From positions 1,612,001 through 1,676,000 of the forward strand of contig NZ_AP022577.1 of NCBI RefSeq assembly GCF_010730955.1: 64,000 nt of DNA. Direction: 5' to 3'. The translations under genes were made by a program, and so were the position numbers. This document shows, in pieces, positions 1-8,486 of this stretch (positions within the stretch are counted from its first letter, which is position 1; each line of letters opens with the position of its first letter). Source of the DNA: Mycolicibacterium aubagnense (lineage in GTDB: Bacteria; Actinomycetota; Actinomycetes; Mycobacteriales; Mycobacteriaceae). The notes under the pieces were generated by a model, which worked only from the letters and a program-made list of their open reading frames with translations, did not search any database and was not told the origin of the DNA.

Positions 1-2185
1 AGCCGTCGACCTGACGCCTCCAGGTCACCGCGACCGGCCGATTTACCTCAACAATCTGGGCATCGCCCTACGGCTGATGTATGAACGCAGCCGCGAGACA
101 AAGTTTCTCAACGATGCGGTACGAGTGGGCCGTGAGGCCGTCGCTGGCACGCCTGAGGACGACTCCCGCCTGGCGACCTATCTCAACTCCCTCGAAGGAA
201 GCTTGGCGGCCGCCTACGAACACACCCGCCAGATCGCATACCTCGAAGAGGCCATCGAAGTCATCCAGCGTGCCCTCGCCGTTACGGCCGCCGATGATCC
301 CAGTGTTCCCACGTACCTCAATAACCTCGCCATCGCGACCGTCAGGCGGGGGGAGCGGCTGAAGGACACTTCGGCGCTTGCGGATGCGATCCGAGCCAGC
401 CGCGACGCTGTCGACCTCACCCCCGTCGGCCATCCGGACCGCGCCGGCTACCTCAACGGCCTCGGCGCTTCGCTCCTGACGCTGCATCGGCAGTCTGGCG
501 AGACGGCGGCCCTGAACGAAGCGCGACAATGCTTCACTGAAGCTGCGGAAATCACCAGCGCGCCTGCGAGAGCACGCATTGCCGCCTACCAGACTTTGGC
601 CTCTCTTGACGGCCAGGCAGGCATTGCACCGGCCGACGCTTTGGCCGCGGTCGAGGCCGCGGTCGCTCTACTGCCCCAGGTCGTTTCGCGCACGCTGGCG
701 CGGGCTGACCGTGAGCACTCCTTGGGCCAACTAATGTCGCTGCCGGCGCTGGCCGCCAGTGTCGCTGTCGCGGCGGGGCGACTCGAGCGGGCGGTGGAGC
801 TTCTCGAGCTGACCCGCGGCATCCTGGTCGCCGATACCCTCGATGCCCGCAGCAACGACCTCGCCAGACTGCGTCAGCGGAACCCAAAGATAGCCGATCA
901 GTTCGAGCGGCTCCGCCGGCGAATCGGCGCTCTTGAAAACCCGGCCACCGCGCCGCCTGACACCAAAGAAAGGGGGACGGCGCTCGCCCAGGCCCGACGC
1001 GATGCGCATGCGGCATTCGATCAATTGATCGAGCAGATCCGGACGGTAGACGGCTTTGCAGGCTTCTTTCGGCCACCGAACTTCGAACGGATCGCTGCCC
1101 AGGCCCAGGGCGGCCCAATCATCTTCACCTACACCAGCCCGGTGCGAAGCGACGCCCTGATCGTGACAAGCGACCCTGTCGGCGCCGTCCGGCATGTACC
1201 CCTGCCAGGACTAACCGACTCCGAGGCGCGGAGTCAGGCCAATCTGTTGCTGGCCGCCCAGCAGGCCACGGCGGACCCCGCCATCGACATCAACGTACGT
1301 AGCGGTGGCCAGAGAGTGATACTCGACGTGCTCAGCTGGACCTGGAACACCATCACCGAGCCGATCCTTGCCGCCCTCGGCCACCTCAGCACTCCGGCAG
1401 AAGGTGAGCCCTGGCCGCGGGTGTGGTGGTGTCCCGTCGGGACCCACGCATACCTGCCACTGCACGCGGCCGGCCACCATAACCGTATCGAGGTGTCGGA
1501 CTCTCAGTCGACGGTGCTTGATCGGGTCGTTTCCTCCTACATCATGACCGTTCGTGGGCTCGGCGATGCCCGCAACTTAACCGTCGGCGAAAGCGGCAAA
1601 ACCCTGATCGTGGCTGTTCCCGATGCCCCTGGCAACGCGGGCTGAACGGGGCCGCAGCCGAAGCTCGCGAGCTGAACGCCCTCATACCCGGCGCACACGT
1701 GCTACCCAGTCCGACGCACAAGGCGACACTGGCCGCACTCGCCGACCACCCCGTGGCGCATTTCGCCTGTCACGGCTACGCGAACTGGGCCAACCCTGCC
1801 GCAAGCCAGCTCATCCTATGTGATTACCAAACAGCGCCGCTGACGGTCGCTGACATCATCGGTCAGGAACTTCGCGGCGGTCTGGCGTTTCTGTCTGCGT
1901 GCCACACCGCGGTAACAAATGCGACGCTCGTTGACGAGTCCGTACACATCACTGGAGCGTTCCAGGTGGCCGGCTACAAGCACGTAATCGGCACCTTGTG
2001 GCCTATCAGCGACGCGAAAGCCCGAGCCCTCGCGATCAGCGTCTACGCTCAGCTCACAGGACGGCACCACCACCCCTAACGTCAGCGGGGCTGCGCAAGC
2101 CCTTCACAAGGGTCTCAGAATCCTTCGAGACGCAGATCCCACAGTTCCGACCTACTGGGCCGCACACGTGCACACCGGCGTCTGA
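1..2185 (+). pseudogene. TPR-CHAT domain protein, 5' end outside window, two compensating frameshifts
   Basis: The reading frame is open from the left edge, so the 5' end is missing. The first part carries TPR-like repeats (recurring YLNNLG / YLNSL units), followed by a C-terminal CHAT (caspase HetF-associated with TPRs) domain. The CHAT His and Cys motifs are visible as HFACHG near 1760 and FLSACHTA near 1890. The frame changes at the GGG run at 1639-1641 (one base short) and changes back at the CCCC run at 2073-2076 (one base extra). With both repaired, the protein reads through to the typical CHAT ending WAAHVHTGV and a TGA at 2183-2185. As written, the CHAT domain is separated from the repeats and loses its last ~35 residues. 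CHAT proteins are predicted cysteine proteases, some of them in bacterial defence; the target here is unknown. Confidence 0.8.
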
Positions 2186-2414
2186 CCACCGCAGGTGGAT
2201 CACCCAGTGTTGACGCAGCAGTGGGATGAATTGTTTTGCGTGCTCATCGGAGAACTGCATCCGGGTGCCGTCGAATAGCGGCCTGAGCCGCTCGGTCCCC
2301 CGGCGGTGGAGCGGCGTGATAGGCCCCTTAGGCGCTGGACACCACCGCGTTATGTCATCGTTTGCGGGGCTCGCGGCCTCATAGTGCGGCTTAGCATCCG
2401 ATCGGTGAGCGGGG
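2186..2414. other. gap without a recognisable gene
   Basis: This is a stretch between the CHAT pseudogene and the FAD-oxidoreductase fragment. Short open frames exist on both strands, but none has a recognisable motif or a convincing ribosome binding site. It is probably degenerate sequence. Confidence 0.4.
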
Positions 2415-2575
2415 TCAGCGCTTGCGGCGAAGAGCGTCTTGAGCGGCAATGTGGCCGCACATTCCGTGGACGCCGGCGCCGGGTGGCGTCGAAGATGAGC
2501 AGAGGTAGTAGCCGGCGACTCCGGTCCAGTAGGGGTCTGTGGCCAGACGCGTCCGGGCGAAGAATTGGCCTCCGC
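2415..2575 (-). pseudogene. C-terminal fragment of a phytoene-desaturase-like FAD oxidoreductase
   Basis: The minus-strand frame ending at TGA 2417-2415 encodes about 50 residues with the C-terminal signature of the carotenoid/phytoene dehydrogenase-like NAD(P)/FAD oxidoreductases: [20 protein letters not shown] followed by AGVHGMCGH and a short tail. In this family the segment closes the FAD site. Nothing upstream on this strand (above ~2575) continues the protein, because an SDR fragment on the other strand begins there. It is an orphan 3' end left by rearrangement. Confidence 0.65.
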
Positions 2576-3280
2576 GCACTCTCAGATGAACTCGGCGAAC
2601 GCGTCGTTTACACTCGCTGCGACGTCAACAATCTCGACGCGACGCAGGCTGCGGCCAAAGCCGGTGCGACCAGGTTCGGCGCGATCGACGTGGTGGTAGC
2701 CAATGCGGGCATAGAGCATTGGGCTCCTGTCCAAACCGTGGAGCCGGAAGTCTTTCGGCGGGCGATCGAGACCAACGTGATCGGTGTTTTCAACAGGGTC
2801 CGCTCGGCCCTGTCATCGATCGCCGAGCAACGCGGCTACGTCTTGGTTGTGGCTTCGGCGTCGTCGTATACCGCGGTGCCTGGCATGGCGGCCTATTGGG
2901 CGAGCAAGGCCGGTGTTGAGCAGTTTGCGAATGTTTTACGGATCGAGCTCGGCCACCACGACGTTGCCGTCGGCTCGGCGCACATGCCCTTAGTGGATAC
3001 CCCGATGTTGCGCGAAACCCAGGATAGTTCAGAGGGTTTCACGATGTTTCTGGCGGGACTGCCGGCACCAATGCGCGGTACCGTCACATCCGACGAGTGC
3101 GCGTTGCGGCTCGTGGAGGCGATCGAACGCCGCACGCGGCATCTCGACGTACCGAAATGGGTGGCTTTCGCGCGTTGGCTCAAACCGGTGTTGTCGGCAT
3201 CACTCGCGGAACGCCAAGGGAGTCAGGAGATGCGACAAATTGAAGCGCTTGGCGCTAACTCCGACGGCATCGTCCAATAG
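2576..3280 (+). pseudogene. Short-chain dehydrogenase/reductase lacking its N-terminal Rossmann segment
   Basis: From about 2580 the frame reads as a classical SDR: a DVNN-type segment, NAG (VVANAGIEHW), the structural Asn (IETNVIG), catalytic Ser (VVASASSY) and the YxxxK pair (YWASK). The first beta-alpha-beta unit with TGxxxGxG, needed for NAD(P) binding, is absent. The open frame further upstream (from 2306) overlaps the oppositely oriented FAD-oxidoreductase tail and does not look like SDR sequence. The gene is therefore 5'-truncated and presumably inactive. Its stop at 3278-3280 lies 13 bases before the next ORF. Confidence 0.7.
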
Positions 3281-3293
3281 CGGAAGGAGAAGT

Positions 3294-3644
3294 ATGGCCG
3301 AGTGTTTCTACTGCGGAACCGACGCGAAGCTGACCCGCGCTCACCTGCTGCACCAGAGAATCCGCGAAGCGCTCCGGAATGAATCCACGAAAGTGACCCT
3401 TGGGTCATCGAGCGTCAGGTCACGGGGTCTGAATCGGGACCACCTCTACACTGGCGATGTCCGCGAGATCCACGTAAAAAACCTGTGCGAACGATGCAAC
3501 TCGCGTTGGATGGAGCCGATAGAGCAGGCGGCCGCGCCCATCATCGAAGCAATCATGCAAGGGCGGGGGGATGCACAGGCGCAAGCCCACCCCTGTCATT
3601 CGCGATGCGCGAGACCGTGCTGGTATTTACCCACCTCAGATTAA
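3294..3644 (+). CDS. Small HNH-endonuclease-like protein, C-terminus doubtful
   Basis: The ATG at 3294 follows a strong ribosome binding site (GGAAGGAGA, 3281-3289). The protein opens with a CxxC pair (FYCGTD), then a conserved-looking RAHLLH and a second CxxC plus Asn (LCERCNSRWM), an arrangement typical of zinc-stabilised HNH nuclease domains. After about residue 95 the composition changes and the frame closes quickly. The neighbouring frame stays open to 3781, so a frameshift near 3585 is possible. The position just outside the CBASS-like operon is suggestive of a defence role only; the function is not known. Confidence 0.5.
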   Translation: MAECFYCGTDAKLTRAHLLHQRIREALRNESTKVTLGSSSVRSRGLNRDHLYTGDVREIHVKNLCERCNSRWMEPIEQAAAPIIEAIMQGRGDAQAQAHPCHSRCARPCWYLPTSD

Positions 3645-3811
3645 AGCGTACGAATCCGGACAAACCAGTCGGCAAGTGTCGGGAGCCTCGATTCGAGCAT
3701 CTGATACAAATTCCACCCCTTGCCAGTATCCTTTCGGATCCCAGTTCGAGTAAAGACCTCTTTGGTGGAGCTCTTTGGTAGGGCAGCTGGAGCGTGATCA
3801 GCGTTCAGCAT

Positions 3812-3871
3812 TCATCCGTACGTGGGGAATTCGTCACCAAAGATGATCCGCCACAGCCGAATTGCCTCCCT
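3812..3871 (-). pseudogene. Severed 3' end of the CD-NTase gene
   Basis: Read on the minus strand immediately outside the IS3 end, this segment encodes R-EAIRLWRIIFGDEFPTYG and a TGA at 3814-3812. An Ala/Trp segment followed by FGxxFP is the usual C-terminal ending of CD-NTases. It joins in frame to the truncated CD-NTase at 5136 if the IS and a 3-4 bp target duplication (AGG or AGGG) are removed, giving a native protein of about 291 residues. Confidence 0.85.
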
Positions 3872-3897
3872 GGGGTCTGCTGCACGATCAGGTGACA
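3872..3897. repeat. Left terminal inverted repeat of the first IS3 element
   Basis: It is the inverse of 5110-5135, with 24 of 26 positions matching; the two mismatches lie in the middle (TC versus AT). Confidence 0.9.
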
Positions 3898-3904
3898 GTT
3901 TCGG

Positions 3905-4759
3905 TCACGCGGCCTGACTGGCCGGTGTGGTCATGATTGCTTCGAATTCGATCGGGGTCAACCGCCCGAGGCCGGACTGGCGGCGGCGCCGGTGGTAGGT
4001 GCGCTCGATCCAGGTGACGATCGCGATACGGAGTTGTTCTCGGGTGTCCCAGCGGCGGCGGTCGAGCACGTTCTTCTGCAGCAGGCTAAAGAAGCTCTCC
4101 ATGGCGGCGTTGTCGCCGGCGGCTCCGACACGGCCCATAGAGCCGACCATCTCGTGTTGATTCAAGGCGTGTACGAATTTCCTTGACCGGAACTGAGATC
4201 CGCGATCCGAGTGCAGAATGCACCCCGCGACATCTCCGCGTCGGGCTACCGCGCTGTGTAGTGCCCGGATGGCCAGTTGTGACTTCATTCGGGAGTCGAT
4301 GCTGTAGCCGACGATCCGGTTGGAGAACACGTCCTTAATCGCACAGAGGTAGAGCTTGCCCTCACCGGTGCGGTGCTCAGTGATGTCACTGAGCCACAAC
4401 TGATTTGGCCCTTCAGCGGTGAAGTCACGCTCGACAAGATCGTCGTGCACCGGCGGCCCGACTTTGCCGTTCTTGCCGCGTTTCTTACCAAACACGCTCC
4501 ACAGTCGATTCTGCGAGCAGATCCGCCATGCGGTGCGCTCGGCCATCGGCTCGCCGGCATCGCGCGCCTCCTCCACGAGGTAGCGGTAGCCGAACTCCGG
4601 ATCGTCTGCGTGCGCGTCGAACAGCGCATTGGCGCGGTAGGCCTCGATGAGTTCGGCCTCGGTGATGGGGTCGGCCAGCCAGCGGTAATACGGTTGGCGG
4701 GAGCTTAGTACCCGGCACGTCACCGCGACGGGGATCCCGTCGGCGGCGAGCTCTTTCAC
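3905..4759 (-). CDS. IS3-family transposase, orfB (DDE integrase domain)
   Basis: The 284-residue integrase part carries the catalytic triad in its usual context: D in WLSDITEH, D in ILHSDRGSQ and E in AAMESFFSLL. An N-terminal HTH_21-like segment precedes it. The annotated GTG start overlaps the TGA of orfA (GTGA). In the IS3 family the active transposase is normally an OrfAB fusion made by -1 frameshifting, and the string GGGAAAAGGG (4771-4780, minus) just upstream of the orfA stop is a plausible slippery site. Confidence 0.92.
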   Translation of the reverse strand: MKELAADGIPVAVTCRVLSSRQPYYRWLADPITEAELIEAYRANALFDAHADDPEFGYRYLVEEARDAGEPMAERTAWRICSQNRLWSVFGKKRGKNGKVGPPVHDDLVERDFTAEGPNQLWLSDITEHRTGEGKLYLCAIKDVFSNRIVGYSIDSRMKSQLAIRALHSAVARRGDVAGCILHSDRGSQFRSRKFVHALNQHEMVGSMGRVGAAGDNAAMESFFSLLQKNVLDRRRWDTREQLRIAIVTWIERTYHRRRRQSGLGRLTPIEFEAIMTTPASQAA

Positions 4760-5064
4760 GAGCGGGTAGACCCTTTTCCCGGCAGATTGGCCTGCGATAA
4801 ATACGCTGCGGCCCGACGCAGCACCTCGTTCTCTTGCTCTAGCAGTTTGATCCGCCGTCGGGCTTCGCGCAGCTCACCGGACTCGCTGGCGCTCTTGCCG
4901 GGCTTGGTGCCTTCGTCGATGTCGGCCTGACGGAGCCATTTCTGCAGCGTCATCGGGTGCACTCCGAAATCGGTGGCGATCTGCTCGATCGTTACACCGT
5001 CATCGCGGTTGCGAGCGACCCGGACGACGTCGTCGCGGAACTCGCGGGGGTAGGGCCTTGCCAT
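4756..5064 (-). CDS. IS3-family transposase, orfA (helix-turn-helix)
   Basis: This is a 102-residue protein starting at ATG 5064 (MARPYPREF). It has a transposase_8 helix-turn-helix (IEQIATDFGVHPMTLQKWLR) followed by a Glu/Arg-rich leucine-zipper segment near the C-terminus. It overlaps orfB by four bases and probably supplies the DNA-binding part of the OrfAB fusion. Confidence 0.9.
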   Translation of the reverse strand: MARPYPREFRDDVVRVARNRDDGVTIEQIATDFGVHPMTLQKWLRQADIDEGTKPGKSASESGELREARRRIKLLEQENEVLRRAAAYLSQANLPGKGSTRS

Positions 5065-5109
5065 GGGGACATCCTTCCAGCCCGCCCATGCTGGGCAAGC
5101 CAACTCAGA

Positions 5110-5135
5110 TGTCACCTATTCGTGCAGCAGACCCC
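5110..5135. repeat. Right terminal inverted repeat of the first IS3 element
   Basis: It is the inverse of 3872-3897. It also supplies the new stop codon (TAG, 5118-5116) of the interrupted CD-NTase, so the truncated protein ends in the IS-encoded residues GLLHE. Confidence 0.9.
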
Positions 5136-6876
5136 TGTGATCGTCACTCGCTTCCGCTGCATTGGCCTTGGCGGCGCGGCCTCGAGCGCTCTCAAGATTG
5201 AGGAGCAGTGCAGTCCGCGCTGCCGGCGTCAAGTATGCAGACAGGTCCCCGCCATGCCCAGCTGGATCCATCACCGTCAGGTTGTACTGAGCCCACTGAA
5301 AAAATTTCTCACATGCGTCCCGTGAATTGTCGCCGAGACTGGAGAAGACCGTCGCCGTCACGACTTCAAGGTGGAATCCCTTGAAGTACTTGCTGTGTAC
5401 GTTATTCCAGCGCTTCAGAATTCGAATCATCGGCTTCAAGCGATAACTCAAGTCCTTCTGGCGTTGAGCGATCCAATCGTGATGAGCGTATGGGTCCGTC
5501 GTGAGCCAGCCGCCAGAACCGTTCGGAAGGGCGTAGCCGCCACTGGACCACCCGAAGACGGGTGCGATGTCGACGTGCGGAGCTGTCTTATAGAATAATC
5601 GAACGGCCTGGCCTCGCGCACCGACCACCTCCACCCTGTATGCGTTCAGGGCATCGCGAACCCGGTACAGAAACTTCTGAGAATTGTAGCGATAGAGACG
5701 GTCAAAGATATCGTCCTTATTAGTGAAGATCGCAAGTACGTCGACGTCGTCTATCGGACGGATGATTGTGTCGCGGCCGGCGGAGCCCATCAAGTACGTC
5801 GTCTTCAGTGGTAGATCACTCGACGACGGGAACGAACTTTCGAGGTATCCCGTCGATGTTGTTTTTCGACTCTGGACGGTTTCCTTCTGTGTATCCGTGA
5901 GGATGAGTTTGTTCTTGAACTCATCGAAAGCTTTTGCGGTGGTGAGTGCCATCAGCTCTCCTCCCCTTGCGTTCTCACTCAGCTGATGCGCAGCAGACTG
6001 CATCGCACGCTCGTTGATTTTCCTGCGAATCTTGTAGAGGAGGTCGGGCACCTCGGGCGCAGACCGCCGGAGGTCGAAGAGGCGCTCCTGCCAAACGAGC
6101 AGATATTGGCCTTCAACGGGCCCATCGGTTCCGGTGATGTGTCCTTCAATTACGCGAGTGAGATCACGTCGCGCTGATGCTGAACGCCAGACGCCGGCGA
6201 CGTACTGAACAACATCGAGGGACGCGGGCAGCACCGGCAGCGCGACTCCGAGAAGAAAGCCCGAGAGCGAAAGGTGTAACACAACACTAACGATGATCAG
6301 AACCACAACCCAAACCACCGTTGCCACTGCCCAGACAATCGCCGTAGTCCGCAACAAACTGTCGGTGTATGAGGCGTTCGCCCGCTGCGAGATAGCAACA
6401 GTTACGACTCCTCCATCACCTGCGTTTACGGGGTACCAATCAATTAACTTTTCCTTCTTGGCTACGGCACGGATTTGATCATCAGGCCCTGCGACCTTGG
6501 CGATGTCTTCGAGCGAAGGCAGCGTTGACCGGTTTGCGTTGTCCGGCATCTGGAAGACGTAGAAATCGAACTGCTCCTGGACGGATGCAGCCTTGGTGGT
6601 CGATGCGCCTTGCAGGAGAACGAGTAGGGTTCGCCCGAGGAACACCCAGACCCCTGCGACTGCACCGGATGCGACTGCCAGTGACGGCCACAGGATGGAT
6701 ACAACCGGTGCACCGATTGCGATGACCACCATGCCAATCCACCGCAACGCTAGCCAACGCTTGGCTCGCCGATAGAGCCGTCGTTGTGCGATCAACAGTC
6801 GGAGGGCATCAGTGTCGTTCTGACGCGACTTGATCGTTGCGCTCGTCGGTGGTGAATAGTCTTGTGAGGAAATCAT
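5116..6876 (-). CDS. S-4TM effector joined in frame to a CD-NTase (CBASS-like), 3' end replaced by IS sequence
   Basis: Residues ~1-308 form an S-4TM (SMODS-associated four-transmembrane) effector: four hydrophobic helices (about 45-90 and 175-230) with cytosolic segments, a predicted membrane-disrupting protein in CBASS anti-phage systems. Residues ~309-586 form a CD-NTase (nucleotide second-messenger synthase) with the GS motif and DxD (LMGSAGRDTIIRP, DDVDVLAIF) and the third Asp in HVDIAPVF. The two halves are usually separate genes. Here no stop codon lies between them, and the CD-NTase has its own ATG at 5952 behind a strong Shine-Dalgarno sequence, so it may be made alone. The last 18 native residues are lost through the IS3 insertion and replaced by GLLHE. 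The start at 6876 lies 30 bases after the upstream NTase stop, so the genes probably form one operon. Activity of the truncated enzyme is uncertain. Confidence 0.85.
   Translation of the reverse strand: MISSQDYSPPTSATIKSRQNDTDALRLLIAQRRLYRRAKRWLALRWIGMVVIAIGAPVVSILWPSLAVASGAVAGVWVFLGRTLLVLLQGASTTKAASVQEQFDFYVFQMPDNANRSTLPSLEDIAKVAGPDDQIRAVAKKEKLIDWYPVNAGDGGVVTVAISQRANASYTDSLLRTTAIVWAVATVVWVVVLIIVSVVLHLSLSGFLLGVALPVLPASLDVVQYVAGVWRSASARRDLTRVIEGHITGTDGPVEGQYLLVWQERLFDLRRSAPEVPDLLYKIRRKINERAMQSAAHQLSENARGGELMALTTAKAFDEFKNKLILTDTQKETVQSRKTTSTGYLESSFPSSSDLPLKTTYLMGSAGRDTIIRPIDDVDVLAIFTNKDDIFDRLYRYNSQKFLYRVRDALNAYRVEVVGARGQAVRLFYKTAPHVDIAPVFGWSSGGYALPNGSGGWLTTDPYAHHDWIAQRQKDLSYRLKPMIRILKRWNNVHSKYFKGFHLEVVTATVFSSLGDNSRDACEKFFQWAQYNLTVMDPAGHGGDLSAYLTPAARTALLLNLESARGRAAKANAAEASDDHRGLLHE
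5953..5967 (-). promoter_or_regulatory. Internal ribosome binding site of the CD-NTase
   Basis: The minus strand reads AAGGGGAGGAGAGCTG directly before ATG 5952-5950. This is a near-perfect Shine-Dalgarno sequence inside the continuous S-4TM/CD-NTase frame. It marks the original gene boundary and suggests independent translation of the CD-NTase. Confidence 0.7.
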
Positions 6877-6906
6877 TTTCAGCCACTCATTTGTTGAAGA
6901 GCAGCT

Positions 6907-7716
6907 TCAGCTGCTCGATTGCTCGTGCTTGATCCCCATCCTGGGCGTAATCTTTGCTTTCAGCGCGCGGCTGACGGCACTGTCGAGCTTCGACAGTGCG
7001 TCCAATCGATTTGACTCCGACGAGCATGCCCCGAACCGCGATCCCAGACCCGTCGGGTCGTTCATCGCGGCAAGATCAGCATCGTGCATCTTTCTCAGAG
7101 TCAGATACAGATCCCATATAGGCGAGTACGTCGACTCACCATCCATATGCTTCGCCGTTCGCATCTCTATGTAGCAAGAGGACACCGGCACGTTCCGGAG
7201 ATACTTCCAGACTTTGACTTGCCGAACCAGCTTCTTTACCGCACCGTTGTGCTTGTTGTTTATGTCAGTGACGTACTTGTTGTGATCTTTCGGGTGGGTA
7301 AGCATCCACCCGTCGGCCGGGTTGGATATCCAGTAGCCGCTCGTTGCCGGATATCCGGGAACTACTTCGACATCGCCGTCCGAGAATTTGCACGCCACGG
7401 CAGGCCGACGGACGACTACGGTGGTGCCTGCGAACCGGCTCTGCAGCTGCTCCTTAACTTTGTTCAACATCGTCCACGGCGAGTCGGGCCGAATGCCCTT
7501 GAGAGATACAAGGTAGTCAGCGTCGCTGTACAGCCAAACGCCCGTGCCATGCCTCAACGAGCCGATCTCGAACATCTCGTGGACGCCCAGGTAGGTATCG
7601 AGCCTCGTTTCGATTGCGGCACGGTGACCCTTCGCCCCATCGAACTGAGTTGACGAAGGAGTGTACAAACGGGTCAAGTCATCGAGCCAGGCGTGCGCCG
7701 TTGATGCATCAGTCAC
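6907..7716 (-). CDS. SMODS-type nucleotidyltransferase, first gene of the CBASS-like operon
   Basis: This 269-residue Pol-beta-fold nucleotidyltransferase has the GS motif and the acidic pair (EIGSLRHGTG, then SDADYLVSL) and a third acidic residue in VEVVPGYP. The downstream stretch VWKYLRNVPVSS matches the helical half seen in SMODS-type enzymes. It differs clearly from the CD-NTase downstream, so the operon encodes two non-identical nucleotidyltransferases flanking one membrane effector. It starts at GTG 7716 with GGAG about 11 bases upstream. It may make the signal, modify it, or act on a different substrate; the sequence does not decide. Confidence 0.75.
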   Translation of the reverse strand: MTDASTAHAWLDDLTRLYTPSSTQFDGAKGHRAAIETRLDTYLGVHEMFEIGSLRHGTGVWLYSDADYLVSLKGIRPDSPWTMLNKVKEQLQSRFAGTTVVVRRPAVACKFSDGDVEVVPGYPATSGYWISNPADGWMLTHPKDHNKYVTDINNKHNGAVKKLVRQVKVWKYLRNVPVSSCYIEMRTAKHMDGESTYSPIWDLYLTLRKMHDADLAAMNDPTGLGSRFGACSSESNRLDALSKLDSAVSRALKAKITPRMGIKHEQSSS

Positions 7717-8486
7717 GTCAGCACTCCGTTGGTCTGGCGATGCCCTTGCAGATCGTCAGCCTGTATCCCCGATCGCTGCAGGACCAGTGCAGTCCTCTTC
7801 GGTTTCGTGCTGGCGTTTGCTCTTCGCATAGATTTCGCGGCTCCTCCCTACGGCTACTGACGATAATGCTTGCAGACTGAACTAATTTGTCGAACGTTTA
7901 GCCAGTTCAGAGGCCTTATTGCCTCACCTTGGCACGTGCCAGATAGCATCCTATGACCCGTGACCGACAACTAACCGTTCCCGACGAGTTGCTCACCAAA
8001 GGGGCGCCAAGGTCGGCAAGTTGCTGCCCCGTACCGCGGGCAATGACAGAAGGCAGCGAGGAACTCGGGCCGCCGAAATCATCCCGATAATCTGACGCCT
8101 GACCAGATTCCCGGTCCGCGCGCGTCAACGCGGGAGTTCGACGAGAAGGCCCAAAGCCGGGGGCCGTGGCTGCTGTTGACCAGTTCCGCCATCCCTCCCT
8201 AACTCAGTACCGCTCAAGCGACCGACACCAGGCCGATTTCGCGACGGCTTCGTCGGCCCCGAACTACTGTCAGGATGGTGGTTGCTTCTTCGCCCAGGCT
8301 CACGGTACGCAGTGATCGGACGCTGCCGGGATCGTGGCCTGCCGCCACTGCCCAGAAGATGCTAATCCGACGAACGCGCAGTTCAGAACCCCGCCGCCAC
8401 GCCGTTGAACCCACGGTCAGTGCGATTGTCGGCCCCTCGTGGTTTGCTTGCGCAGATGGCGAACGAGTGGCGGGGAGGCGACGCTG
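7717..8486. other. intergenic region between divergent operons, no gene seen
   Basis: About 770 bases separate the minus-strand CBASS-like operon from the plus-strand nucleotidyltransferase pseudogene. It must contain both promoters. Small open frames (for example 8214-8414 minus) show no recognisable domain. The segment 7865-7925 is AT-richer than its surroundings and is the likeliest promoter area. Confidence 0.4.

Larger units (their letters stand above)
3872..5135 (-). mobile_element. IS3-family insertion sequence inserted in the CD-NTase gene
   Basis: This is a 1264-bp element bounded by inverted repeats at 3872-3897 and 5110-5135 that match at 24 of 26 positions (GGGGTCTGCTGCACGA.. and ..AGGTGACA). 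It holds overlapping orfA and orfB on the minus strand, as in the IS3 family. The flanks are the two halves of one gene. A short AGG(G) duplication is consistent with the junctions, though the G run makes the exact ends ambiguous. The element looks intact and therefore fairly recent. Confidence 0.9.

Noticed and set aside
3485..3781. Second frame downstream of the HNH-like ORF as a separate gene
   Set aside because: It has no start signal; it could only be the continuation of the HNH-like ORF after a frameshift, and the sequence matches nothing I recognise.
8214..8414. 66-codon minus-strand ORF in the intergenic region
   Set aside because: There is no ribosome binding site, no recognisable family, and a plus-strand ORF of similar quality overlaps it.
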